Below are positions 32,657-43,140 of a stretch of 64,000 nt of DNA, one piece after another. The number at the start of each line of letters is the position of its first letter. The stretch's first letter is position 1. Both the position numbers and the translations under genes were made by a program. The stretch lies in NCBI RefSeq assembly GCF_902809865.1, contig NZ_CADDWH010000001.1:1240001-1304000 (forward strand), given 5' to 3'. The stretch comes from Halobacillus sp. Marseille-Q1614. GTDB lineage: Bacteria > Bacillota > Bacilli > Bacillales > Halobacillaceae. The notes beneath the pieces are model-generated. The model worked only from the letters and a program-made list of their open reading frames with translations. It was not told where the DNA came from and did no database searches.

Positions 32657-33397
32657 ATGGGAAAATTAAATGGAAAAACAGCCGTCATTACCGGAGCAAG
32701 CAGCGGAATCGGGAAAGCAGTCGCCCATCATTTAGCAGGTGAAGGAGCTCACGTAGTTTTAGCAGCGAGACGTTCAGAGCGTCTTAAAGAGCTGGCGGAT
32801 GAAATCAACAGCAGCTATCAGGTGCAGGCAATAGTCGTAGAGACAGACGTGACCAAACGTGTGGATGTTGAAGCGCTTGTGAAAAAGGCAAAAGATACCT
32901 TTGGCACAGTCGACATTTATGTCAATAACGCGGGTGTTATGCTCCTCTCCTTCTTAAAAAATGACCATATTGAGGAATGGGAACAAATGGTCGATGTTAA
33001 TATTAAGGGTGTCTTATACGGCATTCATGCCGCTCTTCCCATCATGCTTGAACAGAATTCAGGTCATATGATTAACGTCGCATCAGTTGCCGGTCATGAA
33101 GTATTCCCTTCAAGCACGGTGTACAGCGCCACAAAATATGCGGTTAAGGCACTCTCCATGGGAATGGAAAAAGAGCTCGCCGGCACAGGTGTTCGCGTAA
33201 CCAATATTTCTCCAGGGGCGGTCGATACAGAGCTTACCGAACATATTACCGATGGAGACGTCATTGATATGTTCAAAGACCGCAATATGACACCGCTTGA
33301 TTCAGAAGATATCGCCCAGGCCGTATCCTATGCTGTGACACAGCCCGAAAGCGTCAATGTTAATGAACTGATCGTAAGGCCGATGAATAAGAAATGA
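32657..33397 (+). CDS. Short-chain dehydrogenase/reductase (YdfG-like)
   Basis: This 246-residue classical SDR has TGASSGIGKAVA near residue 12, NNAGVM, catalytic Ser in NVASVAGH and YSATKYA (YxxxK). The C-terminal VNELIVRPMNKK resembles the YdfG/serine 3-dehydrogenase-like subgroup, common in Bacillaceae. ATG 32657 is preferred because AAGGGAGG lies upstream; the longer frame runs through the ferredoxin terminator. It stands alone and ends in a bidirectional terminator shared with acyP. The substrate is unknown. Confidence 0.92.
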   Translation: MGKLNGKTAVITGASSGIGKAVAHHLAGEGAHVVLAARRSERLKELADEINSSYQVQAIVVETDVTKRVDVEALVKKAKDTFGTVDIYVNNAGVMLLSFLKNDHIEEWEQMVDVNIKGVLYGIHAALPIMLEQNSGHMINVASVAGHEVFPSSTVYSATKYAVKALSMGMEKELAGTGVRVTNISPGAVDTELTEHITDGDVIDMFKDRNMTPLDSEDIAQAVSYAVTQPESVNVNELIVRPMNKK

Positions 33398-33398
33398 A

Positions 33399-33426
33399 AA
33401 ATCACCGCAGGCACCCTGCGGTGATC
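33399..33426. terminator. Bidirectional terminator between SDR and acylphosphatase genes
   Basis: ATCACCGCAGG and CCTGCGGTGAT form a perfect 11-bp stem around CAC, between convergent genes. Confidence 0.82.
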
Positions 33427-33429
33427 CGT

Positions 33430-33705
33430 TTAATATTTAACGTTAAATCCTTTATACCCTTCCTCTTTTGAGAAGGTTTGTTCATCAACGTGGCGGATTT
33501 TAATAAAGGGGTTGGGTCCGGCTTTAATTTCTTGAAGAAAGGATTGAAGCTTGTCTTGAGATCCTTCCGCTTCAACGACGACCGTACCATCTTCTTTATT
33601 TTTCACCCATCCGTTTAAGTTATTTTCCTTTGCGGCAGCTTGAGCAGAAGCACGAAATCCAACGCCTTGGACCCGTCCATGAAATGTCCATTGTTTTCTA
33701 GCCAT
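33430..33705 (-). CDS. acyP: Acylphosphatase
   Basis: This 91-residue enzyme hydrolyses acyl phosphates. The signature FHGRVQGVGFR contains catalytic R18, and GWVKNKEDGTVVVEAEG contains catalytic N36; the spacing of 18 residues is that of the family. ATG 33705 follows AAGGAGGTG; an upstream in-frame ATG would overlap this site. It is convergent to the SDR gene and divergent from the P1 peptidase gene. Confidence 0.97.
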   Translation of the reverse strand: MARKQWTFHGRVQGVGFRASAQAAAKENNLNGWVKNKEDGTVVVEAEGSQDKLQSFLQEIKAGPNPFIKIRHVDEQTFSKEEGYKGFNVKY

Positions 33706-33772
33706 AAAAAGCACCTCCTTAAGGTCTTTACCTTTTTATAAAATAAAAGAAACCTGAAAGTGAGTGAAAAAA

Positions 33773-34747
33773 ATGCAGGAAATTTCGATCGATCAACTGG
33801 CTGGTTTTCAGATCGGCCACGACCAGGATGAAGAAGGAGCCACAGGCTGTACCGTCATTCTGTGTAAACAAGGGGCTGTTTCAGGAGTTGACGTTCGCGG
33901 TGGAGCTCCCGGGACACGGGAAACAGATCTGTTGAAATCCGAAAATATCGTCGATCGTGTCCATGCTGTGTTTTTCGCCGGGGGAAGTGCTTATGGTCTT
34001 CAGGCGGGCGGAGGTGTAATGGAAGCATTAGAGGAAACAGAGATTGGTTTTGAAACCGAAGGCGGTCTTGTACCGATCGTGCCCGGGGCGATTCTTTATG
34101 ACTTACTGACTGGAGATAATGCGGTACGTCCAGATGCCGCTATGGGAAAAAGAGCGGCTCAAGAAGCACTGAAAGGTTCCTCCACCCAGCAAGGAAATGT
34201 CGGAGCGGGAAGTGGAGCATCTGTCGGAAAATGCCTGGGAATGAATAAGGCCATGAAAGGCGGCCTCGGCCATTTTGCCTTAAATATCGGTGAATTGCAA
34301 ATCGGGGCGGTCGCTGTGGTGAATAGTTTTGGCGATATAATTGATCCTGTATCAGGAGAACGACTCGCCGGGGCATTTGATAAAGAGCATAAAAAGTTTT
34401 ATAAGACGGAAGAGGTCCTGCTGAAACAGATTAATCAGTCACAGACGAATCGTTTCAGCGGTAATACTTCGCTTGCTGCTGTACTAACGAATGCGAAAAT
34501 GCAAAAATCGGAAGCGAATAAACTGGCATCTATTGCTCATGATGGATTTGCTGCGACGATGAGACCGTCACACACGTTTGTCGACGGTGATACAATATTT
34601 GTGATGAGCACAAATCAGGTCAGTGCGGATCTAAACAGTTTAAGCTACTTAGCAAGTCACGTGATCGAGCAGGCCGTGCTTCGTGCGGTAAGATCCGCTC
34701 GATCCTTAGGGCCGCTTTTGGCTTATCAGGATATAATGAAGGAGTGA
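33773..34747 (+). CDS. P1 family peptidase (DmpA/aminopeptidase-like, self-cleaving)
   Basis: This 324-residue protein belongs to the P1/S58 Ntn-hydrolase-like family, which is activated by self-cleavage and includes D-/L-aminopeptidases. Visible motifs are VDVRGGAPGTRETDLL, FFAGGSAYGLQAGGGVMEAL, GNVGAGSGASVGK and the putative cleavage region GNTSLAAVLTNAKM, with Thr/Ser as the new N-terminal nucleophile. ATG 33773 was chosen; the ribosome site is weak (GTGAG). The stop codon overlaps the ribosome site of the next gene (ykqA-like), so the two are probably coupled. Confidence 0.9.
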   Translation: MQEISIDQLAGFQIGHDQDEEGATGCTVILCKQGAVSGVDVRGGAPGTRETDLLKSENIVDRVHAVFFAGGSAYGLQAGGGVMEALEETEIGFETEGGLVPIVPGAILYDLLTGDNAVRPDAAMGKRAAQEALKGSSTQQGNVGAGSGASVGKCLGMNKAMKGGLGHFALNIGELQIGAVAVVNSFGDIIDPVSGERLAGAFDKEHKKFYKTEEVLLKQINQSQTNRFSGNTSLAAVLTNAKMQKSEANKLASIAHDGFAATMRPSHTFVDGDTIFVMSTNQVSADLNSLSYLASHVIEQAVLRAVRSARSLGPLLAYQDIMKE

Positions 34748-34752
34748 TCTTG

Positions 34753-35643
34753 TTGTTTTTGTTTGTCTATGGAACATTGTGTAAGAACGAACCTAATCAC
34801 CATTTATTAGAAGATGCCCAGCTCGTCAGTGAACAAGCATGGGTTCACGGAAGTTTATACCGGGGGAAATCGTACTACCCGCTTCTTACTCACAGCGAAA
34901 GTGAGCTGGTCTATGGAGAATTGTATAATATTGATGAATCCACATTAAACAAAATTGATAAACTCGAAGGTTACAGTCCTTCTGACCCCTCTTCTTTATT
35001 TACCCGGGAAAAAGTAAAAGTGACCTCTGAATACTTTACTAATCAGGCTTTTACTTACTTCGCTAGTCCTCCTTTAGAAAAAGTTGAAAAAATTGAGCAT
35101 GGTGACTGGAAAGTAGAGCAGCAGCTGCAAAGAGAAAAACTGTATTATTTCGCTTTTGGTTCCTGCATGGATCAAGAGAGATTTATCCAGGGGAAAGTCG
35201 ATCACCATTTTCGAAACGTAGCAGGCCCGGCTGTGCTAAATGGCTACCAGCTTGCCTTTGGTATACATCTTGAGGATGGAGCAAGAGCCGACATCAGAGA
35301 GAATCAGCATGAAAAAGTCGAAGGTGTTTTATATCACATTGAAATAAACGCCCTTGATTATTTGTATATGAGAGAAGGCGTCAACAATCATCACTACCGG
35401 CCGACCGTGGTGGACGTAAAATGTAACGGAGAAATACTTCAGGTCTTAACGTTTACTGTTCTTGAGAAGAAAGAAGATATTGCTGTACCGCTGCATTATG
35501 CAAAAGAAATCTACAGAGGGGCCTCAAAGTATTTATCCTCCGCGTATGTCGACCGGATCGTCCAGACCTTTACAATCGATAACCCCGTCAAAGGTTTTTC
35601 TGCTTTCATTTCAGAGAATGACGAGAAAAAAAGATTGTTATAA
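34753..35643 (+). CDS. Tandem gamma-glutamylcyclotransferase-fold protein (YkqA-like)
   Basis: This 296-residue protein contains two AIG2/GGCT-type domains. The first starts FLFVYGTLCKNEPNHHLL (about residues 2-115) and the second YYFAFGSCMDQERFIQ (about 133-275). YGTL and FGSCM motifs bind substrate in this fold, and acidic residues are present in both halves. B. subtilis YkqA has the same double arrangement; its substrate is not established. The start is a TTG (34750 or 34753), 5-8 bases after AAGGAG, which itself spans the stop of the P1 peptidase gene. Confidence 0.85.
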   Translation: MFLFVYGTLCKNEPNHHLLEDAQLVSEQAWVHGSLYRGKSYYPLLTHSESELVYGELYNIDESTLNKIDKLEGYSPSDPSSLFTREKVKVTSEYFTNQAFTYFASPPLEKVEKIEHGDWKVEQQLQREKLYYFAFGSCMDQERFIQGKVDHHFRNVAGPAVLNGYQLAFGIHLEDGARADIRENQHEKVEGVLYHIEINALDYLYMREGVNNHHYRPTVVDVKCNGEILQVLTFTVLEKKEDIAVPLHYAKEIYRGASKYLSSAYVDRIVQTFTIDNPVKGFSAFISENDEKKRLL

Positions 35644-35663
35644 ACTGCAAAAAAGCAGTGATT

Positions 35664-35672
35664 TGCTATAAT
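35664..35672 (+). promoter_or_regulatory. Extended -10 of the dynA promoter
   Basis: TGCTATAAT is a perfect extended -10 just downstream of the ykqA-like stop and 38 bases before the dynA start. Confidence 0.6.
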
Positions 35673-35709
35673 AAGGGTACGATAGGAGAGGAACTAAAGG
35701 AGAATGAGA

Positions 35710-38700
35710 ATGGGGACATCTACTACAACCGAAGATAAACTTTTAGCAAAGTTGACTTCGCTTTATAAAGCAATGGAACATGAGTATCCAATCCAGGCAG
35801 GAAAACTGCTGGATCTTATCAATAAAAGGCTGAATCAGCGGGTGATGATTGGATTTGCGGGTCATTTCTCTGCAGGAAAATCAACGATGATCAATCACTT
35901 AATGGAAAGTGATATCCTGCCTTCCAGTCCGATTCCAACGAGTGCAAATATCGTTCATTTAAGCAGCGGTGATCCAAAAACCACTGTTTATTATAACGAT
36001 ACCTCTCCTGAGCAGTACGAAGGGGAAATCGACCTCGATGTGGTAAGGTCGCTTTGCCGTGACGGCGATAGTATTAAAGAGCTTGATATTTCCCGTCCGA
36101 TAAAGGGGCTGCCGGAGTATGTGAGTGTATTAGATACGCCCGGTGTAGACTCGACGAATGATGCTGACCGCGTAATCACCGAGTCTTCACTGCACCTGAT
36201 GGATTACCTTTATTATGTGATGGACTATAACCATGTACAGTCTGAAGTGAATCTAGGGTTCCTGCTTGAAATGCAGAAGCGGGCGACTCCTTTTTCCATC
36301 ATCATTAATATGGTTGATAAGCATAATGAAGAAGAATTGACATTTGATCAGTTTAAAGACAGTGTGCGTCAATCTTTAAACATGTGGGGAATTGATCCAG
36401 AGGCCATTTTCTTTACTTCATTGGTAGATAAAAGTAATGCCAACAGCCAGTTTCACCAGCTGCAGGAAGACTTTCAAGAAAAAATGACACCTTCAGGAAA
36501 AAAGCAGGGTATTTACGGACATACGTATTCCTTGATTGAAGAAGGACTGGAAGAGTTATCTGATCAATACAGTGAGCAAAAAGATGATCTGCATGAAAAC
36601 CTTAAACAAGCTTCAAAGACGATAGCAGAAGAAGAACCTCAAGGGACAGGGGCTGTTTCACTGCCTTCCGTAAAAGAAAGATTCAATGAGCGGGTCTATA
36701 ACTATATTTCCAATGCTTATTTAATGCCAAGTGAAGTTCGTGAAGAAGCACGCACTTATTTAGAAGCAAAACAGCCGAACTTTAAAGTAGGCTGGCTCGG
36801 AACTAAGAAGAAAACCGAAGAAGAAAGAGAAAATAGATTTCAGCGTTTCAGCGAAGTCTTAAATGATACGCTGGAGAAAAACCTCGTATGGCCTTTAAAA
36901 GAAAGACTGAGCTCGTTTTTAGATGAGCAGAAAATCATGGATGAATCGCTGCTAAATAAGGTACAGAGATTTGCCCCTTATTATCCGAAAGAGCAGCTAG
37001 ATCAACTTGTTGAATCAGGAGCCTCAGTGACGGGAGAGTATGTTTTAAGGTATACGGATCAGCTGGCGAAAGATATCCAGAAATTTTTCCGTCAAGAAAT
37101 GCAGCGATTCTGGTCTGACATTGAATGTTATTTAGAAGAGGATGAGGAGGCAGATAAAGAACGGAATTCTGCTTACTATCAGGCCGTTGAAGAAAAAGAA
37201 CAGCTTATAGCAGCTATCGAAGAGATCGAAGCTCACATACAACGGGAAAGAGAGCGCTTAGAAGAGGCGTTCCATCAGGGTGTTGAAGATGAAGCAGCAC
37301 TCTTTCAGATTAAGGAAGTGCTCTTTAATAAAGCTGAAAGTATTCAAAATTTAAAACCGGAGGATTTAGCCCCGCGCAAGAATAAAGAGGAGCCCATGCT
37401 TTCAGAAGATTATGAAGCCGCTGCTGATGACTCACCTTCTGTTAAAACAGGGATGAAGGAACGGGCAGAACAGGCGATTGATATTTTGCAATCTGTTGAA
37501 GGGTTGGAAAGTTTACGACAGCAGTTAACCGAAAAGAAACAGCGGCTCGACCACCGTTCTTATACTATTGCTCTGTTTGGGGCATTTAGTGCAGGGAAAT
37601 CATCATTTGCCAACGCGTTGTTAGGTGAATCGATTCTGCCGGTTTCTCCAAATCCAACGACGGCTACAATTAACAAAATTTCTGCTCCTACAGAAAAATA
37701 CGAGCATAAGACTGTTGTTGTAAAAGTGAAGTCTGAGCAGGATTTACTCGAAGATCTGTTCCACGCTTCTGATCAGTCGCTTAAGGCAGACTCATTGGAT
37801 AAAGCTTATGATCGATTAAACAGCTGGCGGGAAGAAGAAATAGATCAGCTTGAACATAAGAAACGCTCATTCATTGCCGCGTTTACGCAAGGCTATCAGA
37901 AAATGAGCGATAAGATCGATCAAGAAACAATTATCACATGGAATGAGCTGTCTTCGTTTGTCTCAGAAGAAAAGACGTCTTGTTTCATTGAATGGGTTCA
38001 CATCTATTATGAATGTGAGTGGACGAATGCGGGTGTAACGTTAGTAGATACTCCGGGAGCGGATTCGGTCAATGCCCGGCACACAGATGTTTCGTTTGAG
38101 TATATAAAAGACGCGGATGCTATCTTGTTTGTCACTTATTACAACCATCCATTTTCCAAAGCGGATCAGTCGTTTTTAACACAGCTTGGCCGTGTGAAGG
38201 ACTCATTTGAAATGGATAAGATGTTCTTCATTATTAATGCAGCAGATTTAGCTTCTTCGCAGGATGAACTGACGACCGTTGAAAATTATCTTCAGGACCA
38301 GCTTCAGCAGTTTCAAATAAGGAAGCCGAGAATTTTCTCATTATCAAGTCTAAATGCGCTTCGTCATCCGAAGGAGCAGGAAAAAGGCTTTATGGCATTT
38401 GAAGAAAGGTTTTCTTCCTTTTTGAAAGAAGAATTAACAGAAGTACTCCATCATTCGATGCATCAGGATATAAAAGAAGCTGTCCAAACACTTGAAGGAT
38501 TCATTGAACAGGCTTCCTTAGATGAAGATCAAAAGCAAAAAGAAATCGAGCGGATTAAAGAAGAACAACGCAAAGCAGAGCAGGTTCTAAACGGGCTTGC
38601 TGCCGAGAGGAATCATCAGGCTGTTCAAAATAAAACGGAAAAGCAGCTGCATTATGTAAGTGAACGATTAATGCTGAACTATCACGACTATTATAAAAAT

Positions 38701-39285
38701 CAGATGAATCCAGCAGTGATTAAAGGAACAAAATCAGAAGCGAAAAAGAACTTAAGAAAAGCTGCACAACACCTGCTTGAAGAAATCGAATTTGAAATGA
38801 ATCAGGAAATCCGGGCGGTTTCAATTCGAATGGAAAGCTTTATTAAGGAGCGGCTGCAGCAGCAGCACGACGAGCTTGAGCTTCAAATGCAGAAGATCAG
38901 GTCGATTACCCTGTCGTACTATGAATGGGAGCGGCTGAATGCTCCGGTTGTGAATTACACGCTGCCGCTGCAAGTAGAAGATCTTTCTTCCATTCTCGCT
39001 CAGTTTAAAGGAACGAAATCATTCTTTGAACAAAATGAAAAAGAAAAGATAAAAGACCAGCTGGCCGACCGGATAAAAGGTCCGTTGATTGAAGTAGTGG
39101 AGTCGGCCAATGGGCCGTTAAATGAACATTATCAGGAGCTCCTTTCACAGGGCGTTTTAGATGCACAGCAACAATGGAAAGAAGACGTGCAGCAGTCATT
39201 TAACCGGCTGCTGTTTGGGCTGCAGCACACAGCAGATACAGAAGAAGTGCAGGCTCGACTGAATCAACTGAAAAAAATCGTATAA
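35710..39285 (+). CDS. dynA: Two-headed bacterial dynamin-like protein DynA
   Basis: This 1191-residue membrane-fusing GTPase consists of two fused dynamin-like units. P-loops are GHFSAGKST (residues 51-59) and GAFSAGKSS (near 623). G2-type threonines follow in PIPTSAN and NPTTATIN, and G3 motifs are VLDTPGVDS and LVDTPGADS. Long coiled coils make up the stalks. B. subtilis DynA (YpbR, same length) binds and fuses membranes and protects against phage and membrane stress. ATG 35710 is favoured by spacing to AAAGGAGA; ATG 35704 is too close. It is separated here from bcsA-ypbQ, its neighbours in B. subtilis. Confidence 0.96.
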   Translation: MGTSTTTEDKLLAKLTSLYKAMEHEYPIQAGKLLDLINKRLNQRVMIGFAGHFSAGKSTMINHLMESDILPSSPIPTSANIVHLSSGDPKTTVYYNDTSPEQYEGEIDLDVVRSLCRDGDSIKELDISRPIKGLPEYVSVLDTPGVDSTNDADRVITESSLHLMDYLYYVMDYNHVQSEVNLGFLLEMQKRATPFSIIINMVDKHNEEELTFDQFKDSVRQSLNMWGIDPEAIFFTSLVDKSNANSQFHQLQEDFQEKMTPSGKKQGIYGHTYSLIEEGLEELSDQYSEQKDDLHENLKQASKTIAEEEPQGTGAVSLPSVKERFNERVYNYISNAYLMPSEVREEARTYLEAKQPNFKVGWLGTKKKTEEERENRFQRFSEVLNDTLEKNLVWPLKERLSSFLDEQKIMDESLLNKVQRFAPYYPKEQLDQLVESGASVTGEYVLRYTDQLAKDIQKFFRQEMQRFWSDIECYLEEDEEADKERNSAYYQAVEEKEQLIAAIEEIEAHIQRERERLEEAFHQGVEDEAALFQIKEVLFNKAESIQNLKPEDLAPRKNKEEPMLSEDYEAAADDSPSVKTGMKERAEQAIDILQSVEGLESLRQQLTEKKQRLDHRSYTIALFGAFSAGKSSFANALLGESILPVSPNPTTATINKISAPTEKYEHKTVVVKVKSEQDLLEDLFHASDQSLKADSLDKAYDRLNSWREEEIDQLEHKKRSFIAAFTQGYQKMSDKIDQETIITWNELSSFVSEEKTSCFIEWVHIYYECEWTNAGVTLVDTPGADSVNARHTDVSFEYIKDADAILFVTYYNHPFSKADQSFLTQLGRVKDSFEMDKMFFIINAADLASSQDELTTVENYLQDQLQQFQIRKPRIFSLSSLNALRHPKEQEKGFMAFEERFSSFLKEELTEVLHHSMHQDIKEAVQTLEGFIEQASLDEDQKQKEIERIKEEQRKAEQVLNGLAAERNHQAVQNKTEKQLHYVSERLMLNYHDYYKNQMNPAVIKGTKSEAKKNLRKAAQHLLEEIEFEMNQEIRAVSIRMESFIKERLQQQHDELELQMQKIRSITLSYYEWERLNAPVVNYTLPLQVEDLSSILAQFKGTKSFFEQNEKEKIKDQLADRIKGPLIEVVESANGPLNEHYQELLSQGVLDAQQQWKEDVQQSFNRLLFGLQHTADTEEVQARLNQLKKIV

Positions 39286-39287
39286 AT

Positions 39288-39325
39288 AAAAAAATCCCTT
39301 GGAAACGTTCCAAGGGATTTTTTTA
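39288..39325. terminator. Bidirectional terminator between dynA and the SurA-like lipoprotein gene
   Basis: AATCCCTTGGAA pairs with TTCCAAGGGATT with A- and T-runs on both sides. The stem overlaps the last codons and stop of the minus-strand gene. Confidence 0.9.
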
Positions 39326-40003
39326 TATTTTCACATCAACTTCGGCATCTTTTTTTAATTTCTCAATTAGCTTCTTCACTTGTTCATTTTCTTTCTGTGT
39401 CGTTAGCTGCTGTTTGATCTGGTCTTTAGATTCTTCATAGCTTGGCATCTTCTGATCCTCACCTTGCTGCTCGCTCATCGTATCATACTGCTTTTTCATT
39501 TCATCTTCTGAGACCTTAACTTCTTCTGTATTTTCTTTCAAATATTTATTAATGACTAAGCTCTGTTGCAGCTCGTCTTTTACTTTTTCTTCTGTCAGGT
39601 TGCTTTCTTCAAAAGCTTTCTTTTGAGCTTCTTCACTTTCAAACTGGGAAGTGAACTCTTCATAACGCTTATCTACTTCGTCTTCGGAAACTTCATAACC
39701 TTCTTTTTTTGCTTCCTGTTTCAATAATTCGAGCCCGACCATTTGATCAATTATACTTTTTTGGAGCTGTTCTTCCTTGCCTTTTACATCCATGCCCATT
39801 TGTTCATACTGCTTTTTAGCCCCGTCAAGCTGGGTTTCAAATTCCTTACGGGGAATTTCTTCACCATTAACGACGGCGACCGGATCGGATTCTTTCTGTT
39901 CAGTATTTTTATTATCATCTTCAGCACTTTCATTTCCTCCGCAAGCCATCAGTATGAAGGCTGCCAATACAGAAATAAAAGCTGCGAGTACTAATTTTTT
40001 CAT
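39323..40003 (-). CDS. SurA N-terminal-domain lipoprotein without a PPIase domain
   Basis: This 226-residue exported lipoprotein has a signal peptide ending in the lipobox LMAC-GG, so it is anchored outside the membrane. The body is a SurA/PrsA-type N-terminal chaperone domain (VAVVNGEEIPRKEFETQL, DQMVGLELLKQEAKKEGYEVSEDEVDKRYEEF) with a charged helical end. The parvulin isomerase domain of PrsA is absent: the chain ends about 80 residues after the point where it would begin. A role as a holdase for exported proteins is inferred. AGGAGAG precedes the ATG. Confidence 0.88.
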   Translation of the reverse strand: MKKLVLAAFISVLAAFILMACGGNESAEDDNKNTEQKESDPVAVVNGEEIPRKEFETQLDGAKKQYEQMGMDVKGKEEQLQKSIIDQMVGLELLKQEAKKEGYEVSEDEVDKRYEEFTSQFESEEAQKKAFEESNLTEEKVKDELQQSLVINKYLKENTEEVKVSEDEMKKQYDTMSEQQGEDQKMPSYEESKDQIKQQLTTQKENEQVKKLIEKLKKDAEVDVKI

Positions 40004-40121
40004 ATGTGCTTACTCTCCTTTGTTGATCTTTCATTCGGAGTGTAGCACATCGCCCAATTTAAGTAAAATTGCTGGGTCATAATTCCACATTTATTACATA
40101 AAATGAGGTAGAAAGGAGTTG

Positions 40122-40625
40122 ATGAAAATTATGCTCCCTGTCCTTTACGGTTCGAGGAGCCCGTCTGAAATAAGAGCCTTTGTTCAATTTCACAGCAGTC
40201 CGCTTGCGCCGGACCTTAAAGGAATGATGAACTTTATTCAAATGCCCTATGGTGTGGAAGTAATCGTTCAATTAGAAGGGCTCCCTGAATTTGAAAAGAA
40301 ACCGGACGGCACTCAGGTCGGCCCGCACGGATTTCATATTCACGAAAAAGGAGTATGTGAAGTTGGAGATGGGGAAAAACCTTTTGAGACAGCAGGCGGC
40401 CACTGGAATCCGGATGAGCAGCCGCATGGGAATCATACAGGAGACTTTCCAGTTATTTTTTCCAATAGCGGCAGAGCGAGAATGATCTTTTTTACGGATC
40501 GATTTGAAGTAAAAGATATTTTAGGAAAATCAGTAATTATCCATCAGAGTCCAGATGACTTTAAATCACAGCCGAGCGGCAGCGCCGGGCTTCGTATGGC
40601 CTGTGGTGTGATTGAGCAGGGGTAG
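40122..40625 (+). CDS. Cu/Zn superoxide dismutase-like protein without signal peptide
   Basis: This 167-residue SOD_Cu family protein keeps every metal ligand: H72 and H74 in GFHIHEKG, bridging H94 in GGHWNP, H102, H105 and D108 in HGNHTGDFP, and H141 in IIHQSPDDF. The disulfide pair C79/C161 and active-site R158 are also present. Family members normally are secreted or lipoproteins (for example YojM). Here the N-terminus MKIMLPVLYGSRSP has no signal and an in-frame stop lies 6 codons upstream. Either it works in the cytosol or leaves by an unusual route. AAGGAG lies very close to ATG 40122; ATG 40131 is an alternative. Confidence 0.9.
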   Translation: MKIMLPVLYGSRSPSEIRAFVQFHSSPLAPDLKGMMNFIQMPYGVEVIVQLEGLPEFEKKPDGTQVGPHGFHIHEKGVCEVGDGEKPFETAGGHWNPDEQPHGNHTGDFPVIFSNSGRARMIFFTDRFEVKDILGKSVIIHQSPDDFKSQPSGSAGLRMACGVIEQG

Positions 40626-40825
40626 ATTCTCCCTGGCGCCAGCTTGACTTCACCGGTGAAGTAATGTATAGTTATACGTGTATATAAATAGTAAGCCAGA
40701 GCATAACTCAAAATCATGTATTATAAAGAGTTATCAGCAGCGATTGGTACTTTTTATAATATGTGATTTTTTCATGGGACATGGAACACATATTAATTTT
40801 TAGAAACATTGGAGGACCCATTTTT

Positions 40826-41026
40826 ATGAAAACTGGTACAGTAAAATGGTTTAACGCTGAAAAAGGATTTGGATTTATCGAAGTTGAAGGCGGAGACGAT
40901 GTGTTCGTACACTTCAGCGCTATTCAAGAAGAAGGATTCAAATCTCTAGAAGAAGGTCAAGCTGTAGAATTCGAAATTACAGAAGGCGACCGCGGACCTC
41001 AAGCTGCTAATGTAACCAAACTATAA
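40826..41026 (+). CDS. Cold-shock protein (CspA/CspB family)
   Basis: This 66-residue OB-fold RNA chaperone has RNP1 [10 protein letters not shown] and RNP2 VFVHFSAI, with the standard [14 protein letters not shown] start. ATG 40826 follows TTGGAGGACC. About 200 bases of AT-rich leader separate it from the SOD gene, consistent with the long 5' UTRs of csp genes, though no cold-box was identified. It is followed by a terminator and then a YdjO-like cold-inducible gene. Confidence 0.97.
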   Translation: MKTGTVKWFNAEKGFGFIEVEGGDDVFVHFSAIQEEGFKSLEEGQAVEFEITEGDRGPQAANVTKL

Positions 41027-41032
41027 GGTAAT

Positions 41033-41068
41033 AAAAGAGACTGGCTTTACGATAGTCAGTCTCTTTTA
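41033..41068 (+). terminator. csp terminator
   Basis: AAAAGAGACTG and CAGTCTCTTTT form a perfect 11-bp stem ending in a short T-run, right after the csp gene. Confidence 0.83.
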
Positions 41069-41106
41069 CATATTACATTTCATGTCCAAAGGAGGTTTCG
41101 ATACGT

Positions 41107-41322
41107 ATGGCATTCGGTAAGAAGAACCAAGCGGAAATAATTGAAGAAGAAACAAAAATTTGGGTATGTACATCTGATGACTGTAAATGTTGGATGCGTG
41201 ACAACTTTAAGTCTGATGAACAGCCAACATGTCCTCTATGTAAGAGTGAAATGGAGGCAACTTCCAAAGTAATTCAAGTCGTTACAAATAACAGCTTATA
41301 TTATAATGAGAAAGAGAAATAA
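41107..41322 (+). CDS. YdjO-like cold-inducible zinc-ribbon protein
   Basis: This 71-residue protein has four cysteines arranged as VCTSDDCKCWMR and PTCPLCKSEM, consistent with a small zinc ribbon, and ends TNNSLYYNEKEK. It resembles YdjO of B. subtilis, described as cold-inducible, and lies directly downstream of a csp gene, which supports the link. AAAGGAGG precedes the ATG. Biochemical role is unknown. Confidence 0.85.
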   Translation: MAFGKKNQAEIIEEETKIWVCTSDDCKCWMRDNFKSDEQPTCPLCKSEMEATSKVIQVVTNNSLYYNEKEK

Positions 41323-41353
41323 ATTTACAAATAAAAACCATATATAATAAAGT

Positions 41354-41391
41354 AAAATCGACTTCCGATCCTATAGAAGTCGATTTTTTTG
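41354..41391 (+). terminator. Terminator after the YdjO-like gene
   Basis: AAATCGACTTC pairs with GAAGTCGATTT and is followed by TTTTTTT. Confidence 0.88.
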
Positions 41392-41487
41392 TCTATGATG
41401 AAAGGGAGTAATAGAAAACCCTATTCTGCGACCTCAATGAATGATATAATTTGAATGTTATACACTTAGGTACGGGAGGTTTATTGA

Positions 41488-43101
<1,614 letters not shown>

Positions 43102-43103
43102 AT

Positions 43104-43140
43104 AAAAAGAGAGCTGATTATTTAATCAGCTCTCTTTTTA
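43104..43140 (+). terminator. ABC-F gene terminator
   Basis: AAAAAGAGAGCTGATTA pairs perfectly with TAATCAGCTCTCTTTTT. Confidence 0.9.
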
